From assembly GCF_000482725.1 (NCBI RefSeq), contig NZ_KI519477.1, forward strand, positions 361,585-425,584: a stretch of 64,000 nt of DNA, in the 5' to 3' direction. Origin of the DNA: Psychromonas arctica DSM 14288 (GTDB lineage Bacteria; Pseudomonadota; Gammaproteobacteria; Enterobacterales; Psychromonadaceae). The notes under the pieces were generated by a model. That model was not told the origin of the DNA. It searched no databases and worked only from the letters and a program-made list of their open reading frames with translations. A program made the translations under genes and the position numbers. Below, one piece after another: positions 53,138-62,023 of this stretch. The number at the start of each line of letters is the position of its first letter. The stretch's first letter is position 1.

Positions 53138-53495
53138 AACGCTTTTTATCCACTGTTAAAATTAATAATACCGACCCTAGCATCAGTTGCTAAGAGGTAA
53201 AACAACCACCTATTTAAAGCGATTGTTTAGTAGGTGAAAGACTGCTTTTATATTAAGCATAAGTCGTCACCTAAAAATAAAGCACGTAAGTATAAGGATT
53301 TTTCTGTCTTTTGTAACCTGATTATATACAAAAATAACAATTCTTATTGATAAAAGATAAACAAGCTACTTTTCTCTTACATCATCACCTAACCATCGCC
53401 TCTCTCAAACAAAGTATTGAGGTGGTTTATCTTATTAATTGAATCTAGGTTTTATATTAACAAACATTAACCTTACACCATAGCGATGACTGTAA
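53138..53495. other. Gene-free region upstream of secE
   Basis: About 360 bp without a gene. It contains the probable secE promoter at 53289-53316 and the 3' end of the transporter operon. No tRNA genes or tufB copy are present. Confidence 0.55.
53289..53316 (-). promoter_or_regulatory. Probable promoter of secE-nusG
   Basis: TTACAA (53311-53316) and TATACT (53289-53294) on the minus strand, 16 bp apart, about 150 bp upstream of secE. Confidence 0.45.
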
Positions 53496-53963
53496 TTAAT
53501 GCCCACGCTTAGTAGTAAACAACGAACAAACTCTGCCCACTAAATATTGATTAGCAAGCTGCATCCCTAAAAGCATAAAAACAATAAACACAATTATAAC
53601 AGGATTAACTGAACTCAGACTAGACACTGCAGGACCAGGGCAGAACCCAGCTAGCCCCCATCCAATGCCAAATATGCTAGCACCAAGAATTAATGGCGCA
53701 TCCACTTTTGTCTTATGGCTTAATTGCAAAGGTTCACCATTGATAGCTGTTTGGCGTTTTTTAATTACACCGTGATAAATAGGCGTGAACACTAATAGCG
53801 CTCCTCCCATCACAAAAGCAAGGCTAGGATCCCATGCTCCCGTTACATTTAAGAAAGCGGTCACTTTATTAGGATCAACCATTTCAGAAATCACCATGCC
53901 AGCACCAAATAACAACCCCGCTACCGCTGCAACTGCAATACGAAATAAAGATGAATAGTGCAT
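53496..53963 (-). CDS. YeeE/YedE-family sulfur transporter, second half
   Basis: A 155-residue membrane protein with four or five hydrophobic segments and the family motif GIGWGLAGFCPGPA, holding a conserved cysteine, plus GMVISEMVDPNKVTAFL. YeeE/YedE proteins import thiosulfate or related sulfur species through a hydrophilic path lined by cysteines. Paired half-size genes of this kind (PmpA/PmpB-like) lie next to persulfide-responsive regulators. It starts exactly where its partner ends. Confidence 0.85.
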   Translation of the reverse strand: MHYSSLFRIAVAAVAGLLFGAGMVISEMVDPNKVTAFLNVTGAWDPSLAFVMGGALLVFTPIYHGVIKKRQTAINGEPLQLSHKTKVDAPLILGASIFGIGWGLAGFCPGPAVSSLSSVNPVIIVFIVFMLLGMQLANQYLVGRVCSLFTTKRGH

Positions 53964-54386
53964 TTATATAGCTCCGAATAATTGACGAAAATAAACAACC
54001 ACTATTGCACTAATAATAAACACGACAGTAGCAACAATAGATCGCACCGAAAAACGTCCCATACCAACAATGCCATGACCACTAGTACAACCATTACCTA
54101 GACGGGTGCCCACACCCACGAGTAGACCCGCTAACGCTATCAATAAGTAACTATCGGGGCGTAAAGATGGTAAATTAATATCAAAGGGGGCGATAAAAAT
54201 AGCACTCAAAATCATCGCAATAATAAAAGCAGCACGCCAAGCTGTATCCCCTTTTTTAGGCTGTATCAAACCATTCACAATGCTACTAATACCCGCAACT
54301 TTACCACTAAACAACATGAGAATGGCGGCAGATAAACCTAACAACATTCCCCCCAATAATGCATGCCAAGGTATTGAAAACGTCAT
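53964..54386 (-). CDS. YeeE/YedE-family sulfur transporter, first half
   Basis: A 140-residue membrane protein with four hydrophobic segments and the cysteine motif LGNGCTSGHGIVGMGRFSVR typical of the YeeE/YedE N-terminal half. It is directly adjacent to the second half (no spacing) and 37 bp after the ArsR gene, so the three are very likely one operon. The transported species (thiosulfate, polysulfide or sulfide) cannot be told from sequence. Confidence 0.86.
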   Translation of the reverse strand: MTFSIPWHALLGGMLLGLSAAILMLFSGKVAGISSIVNGLIQPKKGDTAWRAAFIIAMILSAIFIAPFDINLPSLRPDSYLLIALAGLLVGVGTRLGNGCTSGHGIVGMGRFSVRSIVATVVFIISAIVVVYFRQLFGAI

Positions 54387-54423
54387 ATATTTCTCTCAAT
54401 TAAGTTGATTAAACCAGTTTTAC

Positions 54424-54726
54424 TTAAACACAAAAAATCCCATGCAAACTTATAATTAACGCTTTAATGCGTGGGTCTGATAAGGAATAAAATACCTGCT
54501 GCGACTCTTTACGCACATCAACCAAACCATTTTTACGTAACACCGATAATTGTTGTGAAAATGCCGACTGACTTAATTCAGACCCGGCTTGTAATTGAGT
54601 GACCCCAACTTCCCCTTCGATTAATTGGCACAACACCATGAGACGCTCTTGGTGGGCCATGGTCTTTAACAACTCAGCCACTTCACCAGCGCGTAACTTC
54701 ATTTCATCGAGTTCCATGAATTTCAC
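54424..54726 (-). CDS. ArsR-family repressor, BigR/YgaV persulfide-sensor type
   Basis: A 100-residue winged-helix repressor: VAELLKTMAHQERLMVLCQL, LSQSAFSQQLSVLRKNGLVD and RKESQQVFYSLSD. Cys33 in the second helix and Cys99 near the end lie as in BigR, SqrR and YgaV. In those proteins the cysteines form a disulfide or tri/tetrasulfide when persulfides rise and release DNA. No ArsR metal-binding CxC motif is seen. It heads the transporter operon and is divergent from the persulfide-reductase-like gene. A 16-bp palindrome lies upstream. Confidence 0.82.
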   Translation of the reverse strand: MKFMELDEMKLRAGEVAELLKTMAHQERLMVLCQLIEGEVGVTQLQAGSELSQSAFSQQLSVLRKNGLVDVRKESQQVFYSLSDPRIKALIISLHGIFCV

Positions 54727-54764
54727 CTTATACGATTTATTTATTGTAAAAGAATACTGACCAC

Positions 54765-54780
54765 ATTGACATTAGTCAAT
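54765..54780. promoter_or_regulatory. Candidate operator for the ArsR-type repressor
   Basis: A perfect palindrome, ATTGAC-ATTA-GTCAAT, in the divergent control region, 39 bp upstream of the arsR-like start. Dyad-symmetric sites in this position are usual for ArsR repressors. Confidence 0.5.
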
Positions 54781-54792
54781 GCTTATTTAGAA

Positions 54793-54837
54793 AAAGCTAA
54801 ATTAGATAAAGTTAAATTAGACAAAGCTAATTTAATA
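54793..54837. repeat. Three tandem 15-bp repeats in the divergent control region
   Basis: AAAGCTAAATTAGAT, AAAGTTAAATTAGAC and AAAGCTAATTTAATA lie end to end. They may be a slippage tract or a curved AT-rich upstream element. Confidence 0.65.
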
Positions 54838-54947
54838 ATTTATAGTTTTTGTAAATTCAATCACGACTAGTGGTTAATAAATAATGATCAACGATCAATA
54901 AAATCTCACCATCAAGTTAATAATGAGCAATACGGAGTAAATTGGAT

Positions 54948-56651
54948 ATGACAAAAATTGTAATTATCGGTGGCGTTGCTGGAGGGGCATCAGCAGCAGC
55001 ACGCGCAAGACGTTTAAGTGAAGATGCACAAATTATTATGCTTGAACGAGGCCCATTTATCTCTTTTGCTAACTGTGGATTACCGTACCATGTAGGTGGA
55101 GATATTAAGGATCGCAATCAATTATTACTACAAACTCCGGAAAGCTTCTTAGCTCGTTTTAACGTTGATGTACGACCATTGTCAGAAGTTATTCGCATTA
55201 ACCGCAACGAAAAAACAATCACCATTAAAAACCTCAATGATGGCAGTGAATATACTGAAAGCTATGACTTTTTAGTATTAAGTCCAGGGGCAGCTCCGAT
55301 CGTACCTAATATTCCGGGGATTGATAATCCATTAACGCATTCACTGCGTAATATTCCCGATATGGATAACATAATCAATACCATCAAATACAATAAACCT
55401 AAGCATGCGACCGTGGTAGGCGGAGGTTTTATTGGATTAGAGATGATGGAAGCATTTCATCAATTGGGCATTAAAACCACCTTATTGGAATTAGCAGACC
55501 AAGTGATGACTCCAGTAGACAAAGAGATGGCTGGATTTGCTCATCAAGTGATCCGCGATCATGGTATAGACTTACGTCTAGGCGTTGCATTACAGGGTGT
55601 TGAATATATTAAAAATGATCACATCGCTAATCAAGACATTGGTGAAAGTATCGACAACCAACATTTACAAGGCGAACTGAACCTCAGTTTAAGTAATGGC
55701 GAACAACTGATCACGGATATATTGATTATGGCCATTGGTGTTCGACCTGAAACCAGTTTAGCTAAACAGGCTGGATTAGACATTGGTTTATTAGGTGGCA
55801 TTAAAACCAACCTACAATTACAAACCAGTGATCCTGTTATTTATGCCGTTGGCGATGCCATTGAGGAACAGGACTTTGTAACAGGTAAACCAACAATCGT
55901 CCCTTTAGCCGGCCCTGCAAACCGACAAGGACGCATGGCTGCTGATAATATGTTTGGTCGCAATCAAGATTATCAAGGTACTCAAGGCACAGCTATTTGT
56001 AAAATATTTGATTTAGCGATCGCTTCAACGGGTCAAAATGAAAAGCAACTTAAACAAAAAGGTATTAACTACGAGAAAGTATTTGTACACACTGCAAGCC
56101 ATGCTAGTTACTATCCAGGTGCAGAAATAGTCTCATTTAAAATGTTATTTGACCCACAAACAGGAAAAATTCTAGGTGCTCAAGCCGCAGGTAAAGATGG
56201 TATCGACAAACGAATCGATATCATGGCTGTCGCGCAACGAGCAGGCATGACAGTGGAGCAACTACAACATCTAGAACTGACTTACGCACCACCATTTGGT
56301 AGCGCTAAAGATGTTATCAACCAAGCAGCTTTTGTAGCCTATAACCTTATGATTGGAGATACTAAAGCCATACATTTTGATGAAATTGATCACTTAACTG
56401 ACCAACAAATATTATTGGATGTACGTACTTCAGGTGAACTAGAAGTGTTAGGGAAAATTGGAGAAGCTATCAACATTCCAGTGGATGAGCTACGCCAACG
56501 ACTACACGAACTACCAAAGGACAAAGAGATCATTATCTATTGTCAAGTTGGCTTACGTGGCAATGTTGCTTATCGTCAGTTAGTGAATAACGGCTTTAAA
56601 GCACGCAACTTAATTGGTGGCTACCGCACTTATAAATTTTCCAAAACTTAG
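54948..56651 (+). CDS. CoA-disulfide/persulfide reductase fused to rhodanese
   Basis: The N-terminal part is a pyridine-nucleotide disulfide reductase: FAD motif GGVAGGASAAARARR, redox Cys43 in FANCGLPYHVGG, NAD motif VVGGGFIGLEM and FAD motif AVGDAIE. The last 100 residues are a rhodanese domain with Cys532 in IIYCQVGLRG. This two-domain form (CoADR-RHD; Npsr in Shewanella) reduces CoA disulfide or CoA persulfide and polysulfide with NADH. The ATG at 54948 is preferred: GGAG lies 10 bases upstream, and it places the redox cysteine at the canonical position 43. It diverges from the persulfide-sensor gene, supporting a role in handling reactive sulfur. Confidence 0.9.
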   Translation: MTKIVIIGGVAGGASAAARARRLSEDAQIIMLERGPFISFANCGLPYHVGGDIKDRNQLLLQTPESFLARFNVDVRPLSEVIRINRNEKTITIKNLNDGSEYTESYDFLVLSPGAAPIVPNIPGIDNPLTHSLRNIPDMDNIINTIKYNKPKHATVVGGGFIGLEMMEAFHQLGIKTTLLELADQVMTPVDKEMAGFAHQVIRDHGIDLRLGVALQGVEYIKNDHIANQDIGESIDNQHLQGELNLSLSNGEQLITDILIMAIGVRPETSLAKQAGLDIGLLGGIKTNLQLQTSDPVIYAVGDAIEEQDFVTGKPTIVPLAGPANRQGRMAADNMFGRNQDYQGTQGTAICKIFDLAIASTGQNEKQLKQKGINYEKVFVHTASHASYYPGAEIVSFKMLFDPQTGKILGAQAAGKDGIDKRIDIMAVAQRAGMTVEQLQHLELTYAPPFGSAKDVINQAAFVAYNLMIGDTKAIHFDEIDHLTDQQILLDVRTSGELEVLGKIGEAINIPVDELRQRLHELPKDKEIIIYCQVGLRGNVAYRQLVNNGFKARNLIGGYRTYKFSKT

Positions 56652-56808
56652 GGGATTTAACCTATTTCGTATTACCACAGAATGTTGTGGTAATACGATT
56701 TATAATTTTTTTACTGAGGATAAGAGATAATAAAAAATTTTAAAAATACAATATTCGTTCTGTTCATATACAAGTAAAAAGTATCAACTTTACAATAAGA
56801 AACAGTTA

Positions 56809-57357
56809 TTATTTAACCCTATCTCCTGATCCACTACCTGTTAAAGTAGCAAAGATGTAATAAAAATAATCTTTGATTGTGATGGTCTGGATCATTTTAT
56901 TGTCCCATTCAGCTAAAAGAGCTGGTGTCGACATATCAATTTCGTTTATTTGTGCCAACCCTGTAATACCAGGACGCATATTATAAACGTTAAGTTTTTC
57001 ACGTTCTGTTATTAAGTCGGTTTGTTTGAATAAACCAGGACGAGGCCCTACTAAGCTCATTTCGCCTTTTACAACATTGATAAGTTGAGGTAACTCATCT
57101 AATTTAGTTTTTCTCAGAAAATGCCCAAGTTTAGTAATATTCGCTTTATCTACTTCATGGGTAGCAACAGAAACAGTTTCTACTGACATCGTTCTTAATT
57201 TAATTAAAGTAAAGGGTTTTTTGTATCGACCAACCCGTGTCTGTAAAAAAATGGGGGAGCCAGTATCAAAGTAACCAACAATAACAAGTACTAATAAAAT
57301 AGGCCATAAGCAAAGCAAACCGAATAAAGAAAATATAAAATCGAAGAGTCGTAACAT
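56809..57357 (-). CDS. Sugar-phosphate transferase initiating glycan synthesis (small monotopic PGT)
   Basis: These enzymes transfer a sugar-1-phosphate from a UDP-sugar to undecaprenyl phosphate. The 182 residues have one N-terminal re-entrant hydrophobic helix (about 8-30). The catalytic core contains TRVGRYKKPFTLIKLRTM, KLDELPQLINVVKGEMSLVG (Asp-Glu catalytic pair) and PGITGLAQIN. This is the short PglC-like form, without the four transmembrane segments of WbaP or WcaJ. It follows the epimerase gene by 15 bp on the same strand. The specific sugar is not determined. Confidence 0.88.
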   Translation of the reverse strand: MLRLFDFIFSLFGLLCLWPILLVLVIVGYFDTGSPIFLQTRVGRYKKPFTLIKLRTMSVETVSVATHEVDKANITKLGHFLRKTKLDELPQLINVVKGEMSLVGPRPGLFKQTDLITEREKLNVYNMRPGITGLAQINEIDMSTPALLAEWDNKMIQTITIKDYFYYIFATLTGSGSGDRVK

Positions 57358-57372
57358 TTAGTTTACCTAATA

Positions 57373-58338
57373 TTAATTTGAAAGTGTAAGGTGATAATTT
57401 ACTGTTCGTTCAATTCCTTGCTCCCAAGTGATTGAAGGGCTCCAGTTTAATAATCGTTGAGTTTGGCTCATATCAACTTGAAGCGAGCCACATAATCGCT
57501 GCGCTATTTTTGGCTTATTAGTTATTTTTGCCGCCATCCAGAACCAACTCATTGGAATCGGCAATAGAATACAATAAGACTTTGAAACTTTAATTATTTG
57601 AGAGAAAATCTCACTGACTGAGACGTCATGACCATCTGATACTAATAAAATTTGATTAGCAGCGTTAGGGTGTTTTGTACAAGTTAAAATCAAATCTACT
57701 AAATTATCGATATATACCATACTGCGTTTATTATTGATTGCGCCCAGAGGAAGCGGGAAATTACCACACCCCCACTTCATCATACTTTGAAAGTTACCTT
57801 TAACTCCAGGACCATAAACTAATGGAGGACGAATAATGACCACTTCCATACTCGTTTCTTTTGCTAACGCGGTTAATGCTTGTTCCGCTTTATACTTACT
57901 TATTCCATATGGGTCATTAGAAGCTTCGTCTACCTGCACCTGAAACTTACTTCCATTTAGCGTTTCCTCTCCATTAACTTTAATTGTACTAATAAAGATA
58001 AAACGTTCAACACCTGCTTGTGCAGCTTGCTTAGCAAGATTTATTGTTGCATGAAAATTTGTTTCATCATAATTCAGTTGAAGACTCTCCTGCTCTTCAA
58101 CCATCTGGTGAACTCGAGCAGCGCAATGTACAATACAATTGACATCAACGAGTGCTTCTTTCCAATCAAACTCAGAAACAAAATCCCCTTTGTGCCATTT
58201 TACTTCAGGATGTGTTGACTTCATTCGGTTCAATTTTGTATCTCGTGCAATAGCACTCAATTGATAATCTTGAATGGCAGCCAAACTAAGTATGCGACTT
58301 CCTAAAAAACCTGTTGCACCAGTAACTAATAAGTTCAT
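57373..58338 (-). CDS. NAD-dependent epimerase/reductase (WbpV/GalE-like)
   Basis: An extended short-chain dehydrogenase of 321 residues with the NAD motif VTGATGFLGS and the catalytic FISTIKVNGE (Ser/Thr) and YGISKYKAE (Tyr-Lys) residues. It is next to a sugar-phosphate transferase and near a WbpM-type dehydratase. With that company, a 4-keto-reductase acting on the dehydratase product (UDP-QuiNAc or UDP-FucNAc type sugar, as for WbpV) is plausible. UDP-sugar 4-epimerase is the alternative. Activity cannot be fixed from sequence alone. Confidence 0.82.
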   Translation of the reverse strand: MNLLVTGATGFLGSRILSLAAIQDYQLSAIARDTKLNRMKSTHPEVKWHKGDFVSEFDWKEALVDVNCIVHCAARVHQMVEEQESLQLNYDETNFHATINLAKQAAQAGVERFIFISTIKVNGEETLNGSKFQVQVDEASNDPYGISKYKAEQALTALAKETSMEVVIIRPPLVYGPGVKGNFQSMMKWGCGNFPLPLGAINNKRSMVYIDNLVDLILTCTKHPNAANQILLVSDGHDVSVSEIFSQIIKVSKSYCILLPIPMSWFWMAAKITNKPKIAQRLCGSLQVDMSQTQRLLNWSPSITWEQGIERTVNYHLTLSN

Positions 58339-58468
58339 TTATATACCACTTTTAGATTATTTTTATTGTAAATCTGATTATTGCTCCCAATTTTAACGTA
58401 AACTCCACGTAGTAAAAGTAAATAAAGCGGTTTACAATTCTTTCTTTCTCCTCAAGTTGTTTTCAAGT

Positions 58469-60340
58469 ATGTATAAGACCATAAAAAAATTACTCTCAAT
58501 TCCTCGTTATCAGAAGCGAATGTACATAGCACTATATGACATAGTGGCCATAACAGCTTCTTTGTATTTTGCAGTCTTCGTTCGTTTAGGAACGACTAAC
58601 TTTAGCCTTGGATATCCCGAGCTAGGGAGTTGGTTAGCAACCGTTTTGGTCACTATTGCTGTTTTTATAAAGCTTGGTATGTACCGTGCAGTTATTAGAT
58701 ATATGATGGTTGCGGCACTGGGATATATTTTCCTAGCTGTTTTTGCTTCTACGATTACCTTAATGATATCTAGTTTTTTCTTCAATACTTTTGTACCTAG
58801 AAGTGTACCTTTTATATTCGCTGGCTTCGCTATTTTGAGTTTAGGTGCTCCAAGAATACTGATCCGTAATTATTATTACCAGTTCCATCGCCGTAACAAG
58901 CCCAATGTTTTTATCTATGGGGCTGGGTCTACAGGTAGGGATCTAGCTTACTCATTAACTAATGGTGAGGATTACAACCCTACCGTATTATTTGATGATG
59001 ACGATAAAAAGATAGGTCAAATTATATATGGTTTACGAGTACATTCTTACGCTGATTTTTATAAGTTACAGCATTTATACCAACCCGTTAAATTACTAAT
59101 TGCAATTAACAATATAAGTAAAGAAAAACGTTTACATCTAGTTGATAAACTATCGGAATGGCCTATAGAACTACAATCAGTACCATCGGTTGAAGATATT
59201 GCGACTGGCCGTTCGAAGATCGATGAGATTAAAGATTTAGATATTGCAGACTTGTTAGGCAGAACAGCTGTTGAACCAGAACTTGATTTGCTAAGCAAGA
59301 ATATAGTTAATAAATGTATCATGGTTACTGGAGCAGGAGGTTCAATCGGCTCTGAGCTATGTCGTCAAATTATTACCTTAAATCCTAAATTAATTGTTTT
59401 ATTCGAATTGAATGAATACAACTTATATAAAATTGACCAAGAGCTACAATCAACTAAAAAACATTTAAAACTTGAAACAATTATTATATCAGCGCTTGGT
59501 TCTGTTCAACGTCAAAATAGAGTTGAAAAACTAATGAAAGCCTACAATATTGAGACCGTATATCACGCTGCGGCTTATAAACATGTACCTATAGTTGAAG
59601 ATAATATTGTAGAAGGTATACGTAATAATGTTTTCGGTACTTTAAGTGTGGCACAAGCAGCAATTAACACTGGTATTAAAAATTTCACGCTTATATCTAC
59701 TGATAAAGCGGTAAGACCAACCAATATTATGGGAGCAAGTAAGCGCTTAGCAGAGCTCGTTTTACAGGCTCTTTCAGAACAAGATAATCAAACTTGTTTT
59801 ACCATGGTACGATTTGGCAATGTATTAGGCTCTTCAGGTTCTGTTGTACCTTTATTTAAACAGCAAATTCGACAAGGGGGGCCCGTTACTGTCACTCACC
59901 CGGACATTACTCGTTTCTTTATGTTAATCCCAGAAGCTGCGCAACTAGTCATTCAAGCTGGCGCAATCGCCAACAATGGCCAAGTGTTTGTATTGGATAT
60001 GGGAGAGCCAGTTAAAGTCTTAGACTTAGCTAAACGGATGATCCATTTAATGGGTATGACTGAACGCACCTTGAAAGAAAATGGAGAGAAAAAGCCAGGT
60101 AATATTGAAATTAAATTTAGTGGTTTACGTCCAGGTGAAAAGCTATATGAAGAATTACTAATAGGGGATAATGTAACAGGTACCTGTCACCCCAAAATAA
60201 TGACCGCTATGGAAAAAAAGCTATCATGGGATGAAATGCAAATAATATTACAAAGGCTTGACCAATGTTGTCATGACTTTGATAGTGAATGCCTAAAGCA
60301 GATCCTACTTGAAGCACCAATAGGATATATGCCTAAGTAA
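58469..60340 (+). CDS. WbpM/CapD-type UDP-N-acetylglucosamine 4,6-dehydratase
   Basis: A membrane-bound nucleotide-sugar dehydratase of about 623 residues. Four N-terminal membrane segments (about 20-125) are followed by a first Rossmann domain (YGAGSTGRDLAYSL) and the catalytic SDR domain (VTGAGGSIGSELCRQI, YHAAAYKHVPIVEDN, STDKAVRPTNIMGASKRLAE). The usual catalytic Tyr is replaced by Met in the MxxxK motif, as in WbpM. It converts UDP-GlcNAc to UDP-4-keto-6-deoxy-GlcNAc for QuiNAc, FucNAc or bacillosamine-type sugars. The frame begins 12 bases earlier at a TTG; the ATG at 58469 was preferred but neither has a strong ribosome site. It diverges from the epimerase and transferase genes. Confidence 0.9.
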   Translation: MYKTIKKLLSIPRYQKRMYIALYDIVAITASLYFAVFVRLGTTNFSLGYPELGSWLATVLVTIAVFIKLGMYRAVIRYMMVAALGYIFLAVFASTITLMISSFFFNTFVPRSVPFIFAGFAILSLGAPRILIRNYYYQFHRRNKPNVFIYGAGSTGRDLAYSLTNGEDYNPTVLFDDDDKKIGQIIYGLRVHSYADFYKLQHLYQPVKLLIAINNISKEKRLHLVDKLSEWPIELQSVPSVEDIATGRSKIDEIKDLDIADLLGRTAVEPELDLLSKNIVNKCIMVTGAGGSIGSELCRQIITLNPKLIVLFELNEYNLYKIDQELQSTKKHLKLETIIISALGSVQRQNRVEKLMKAYNIETVYHAAAYKHVPIVEDNIVEGIRNNVFGTLSVAQAAINTGIKNFTLISTDKAVRPTNIMGASKRLAELVLQALSEQDNQTCFTMVRFGNVLGSSGSVVPLFKQQIRQGGPVTVTHPDITRFFMLIPEAAQLVIQAGAIANNGQVFVLDMGEPVKVLDLAKRMIHLMGMTERTLKENGEKKPGNIEIKFSGLRPGEKLYEELLIGDNVTGTCHPKIMTAMEKKLSWDEMQIILQRLDQCCHDFDSECLKQILLEAPIGYMPK

Positions 60341-60590
60341 TTATCTGTTGTTTAGATATCGATAGGATATGGATAATAATTCAAGCAACATAAAATTCTG
60401 TCCCCGTTCAAGAATACTTTCTATCACCTGTCTATAAAGGTAACTCATGAACACCATCTTAAATCAAAGCCTCTTTCAATTTCGAATCCCTTGTTCAGGA
60501 GTATGATTCAGAGCATCACAATCTAGTTGATGTGGTTTAATTGATTCGACTAACCCAGTTAAGACATAATTGATTTAACTGGAGATTGAA

Positions 60591-60884
60591 ATGAAAACAC
60601 GTAAAACCTATTCAAAAGAATTCAAACTTGATGCGATAGCATTGGCAAGGGAGCAAAATTACAGTACTGCTGAAGCGGCTAGAAATTTAGAGGTTACTCC
60701 TCAGATTCTTGGACGTTGGATAAAAGAAGCAGAAAATGACGATGGCCATGCATTCAGAGGAAACGGTAAGCTCCCCCCTGAGCAGGAAGAGATCCGCAAG
60801 CTAAAAGCACAAGTCAAACGCTTAGAAATGGAACGTGAAATATTAAAAAAAGCGACGGTCTTCTTTGCCAAAGAAACGAAGTAA
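60591..60884 (+). CDS. IS3-family transposase OrfA
   Basis: 97 residues with a helix-turn-helix (KTYSKEFKLDAIALAREQN, TAEAARNLEVTPQILGRWIK) and a C-terminal leucine-zipper/basic region (IRKLKAQVKRLEMEREILKK). It binds the terminal repeats. Near its end is a run of seven A followed by G (60845-60852), in the A-AAA-AAG form. A -1 slip there reads straight into an open frame that joins OrfB. Confidence 0.95.
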   Translation: MKTRKTYSKEFKLDAIALAREQNYSTAEAARNLEVTPQILGRWIKEAENDDGHAFRGNGKLPPEQEEIRKLKAQVKRLEMEREILKKATVFFAKETK

Positions 60885-60922
60885 AATACACGTTTATTGC
60901 CGAAAATAAGAAGATCTGGCCT

Positions 60923-61759
60923 GTGATATTGATGTGTCACGTGTTGGGTGCGAAAAATAATAATTACTACAGCTATCAAAAGCGGAAGTCTCAGCTACCT
61001 GTTAATACAGAGCATCAAGAGATGTTGCAATGGGTCAAGAATATTGCCGAATTTAGCGATAACACCTATGGTGAAAGACGCATTCAAAAAGCATTAAATG
61101 CGCTTGATTTCCCCGTTGGGCGTAGGAGAACAGCACAACTGATGAAAGAAGCAAACGTTTGGGTACGTTATAAGAAAAAGTATAAAGCAACAACCAACAG
61201 CGACCACAAGAAGCCTGTATATGATAATGAACTTAAACAGGATTTCGATGTTCAACCTCCTAATCAAGCATGGGTACAGGATATTACATATATATGGGCT
61301 TCTGAAGGATGGTTGTATTTAGCTGTCATAATAGACCTCTATTCTCGTAAAGTTGTTGCTTGGAGTATGGGTAGCAGAATGAAAGCACAACTTGTTTGTG
61401 ATGCGCTAACCATGGCGATATGGCAACGAAAACCTAAAGCAGGATTGATAATACACTCAGATCAAGGCATTCAATATGCAAGCCATCAATATAGGCGGAT
61501 ACTGAGGTTACATAAGTTTGTAGGCAGTATGAGCAAAAAAGGATGTTGCTGGGATAATGCAGTAGCAGAAAGCTTTTTCGGCAGTTTGAAACAGGAAAGA
61601 GTCCACTGGCGTAATTACCGAACGCGTTATACAACTCAACAAGATGTGTTGAATTACATCACGATGTGGTACAACAGCCAGCGAATGCATTCATACTTAA
61701 ATTATCAAAGTCCCAATGAATTTGAGCGTATTGATAAACCATTAAAAGAAGCAGCTTAA
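60923..61759 (+). CDS. IS3-family transposase OrfB (DDE integrase core)
   Basis: The 278-residue piece from an internal ATG contains HTH_21-like and rve domains with the DDE triad: VQDITYIW (D), IHSDQGIQYAS (D) and NAVAESFFGSLKQERVHW (E). The real product is the OrfAB fusion made by -1 frameshifting at 60845-60852. After that slip the -1 frame is open without stops, running SDGLLCQRNEVKYTF into KKIWPVILMCHVLG, so the transposase looks functional. Confidence 0.95.
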   Translation: MILMCHVLGAKNNNYYSYQKRKSQLPVNTEHQEMLQWVKNIAEFSDNTYGERRIQKALNALDFPVGRRRTAQLMKEANVWVRYKKKYKATTNSDHKKPVYDNELKQDFDVQPPNQAWVQDITYIWASEGWLYLAVIIDLYSRKVVAWSMGSRMKAQLVCDALTMAIWQRKPKAGLIIHSDQGIQYASHQYRRILRLHKFVGSMSKKGCCWDNAVAESFFGSLKQERVHWRNYRTRYTTQQDVLNYITMWYNSQRMHSYLNYQSPNEFERIDKPLKEAA

Positions 61760-62023
61760 AGAACTTAACTAGGGAAACTAAATTCAGTTGACCAGGTCAA
61801 GTTGTATTTATTTTTGATAGGACGAGTTATATGGAATTAACTTCTAGTTTTTGCTTAAAACTCAAATCGGCATCAAAGAACCTTTAGAATAAAAATAAGG
61901 GTTTTAATATAAAAACGATTAAATTAATAACATTTTAATTGATATCATCATACATTTTATGTTATCGCTCTTAGAGCATAACTTATTCAGTTCTAATTAG
62001 AGATCCTCAAAAATAACAAATAA

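Larger units (their letters stand above)
60528..61799 (+). mobile_element. Intact IS3-family insertion sequence, 1272 bp
   Basis: The element runs from imperfect terminal inverted repeats: left TGATGTGGTTTAATTGATT..., right (reverse complement) TGACCTGGTCAACTGAATT.... It is flanked by a 3-bp direct repeat AGT on both sides. OrfA and OrfB overlap through a -1 frameshift site. TGA...TCA ends, length and coding layout are those of the IS3 family. No inactivating change was found. Confidence 0.88.

Noticed and set aside
60591..61759. IS3 transposase broken by a frameshift
   Set aside because: The A7-G site and an open -1 frame show the normal IS3 OrfA/OrfAB strategy.
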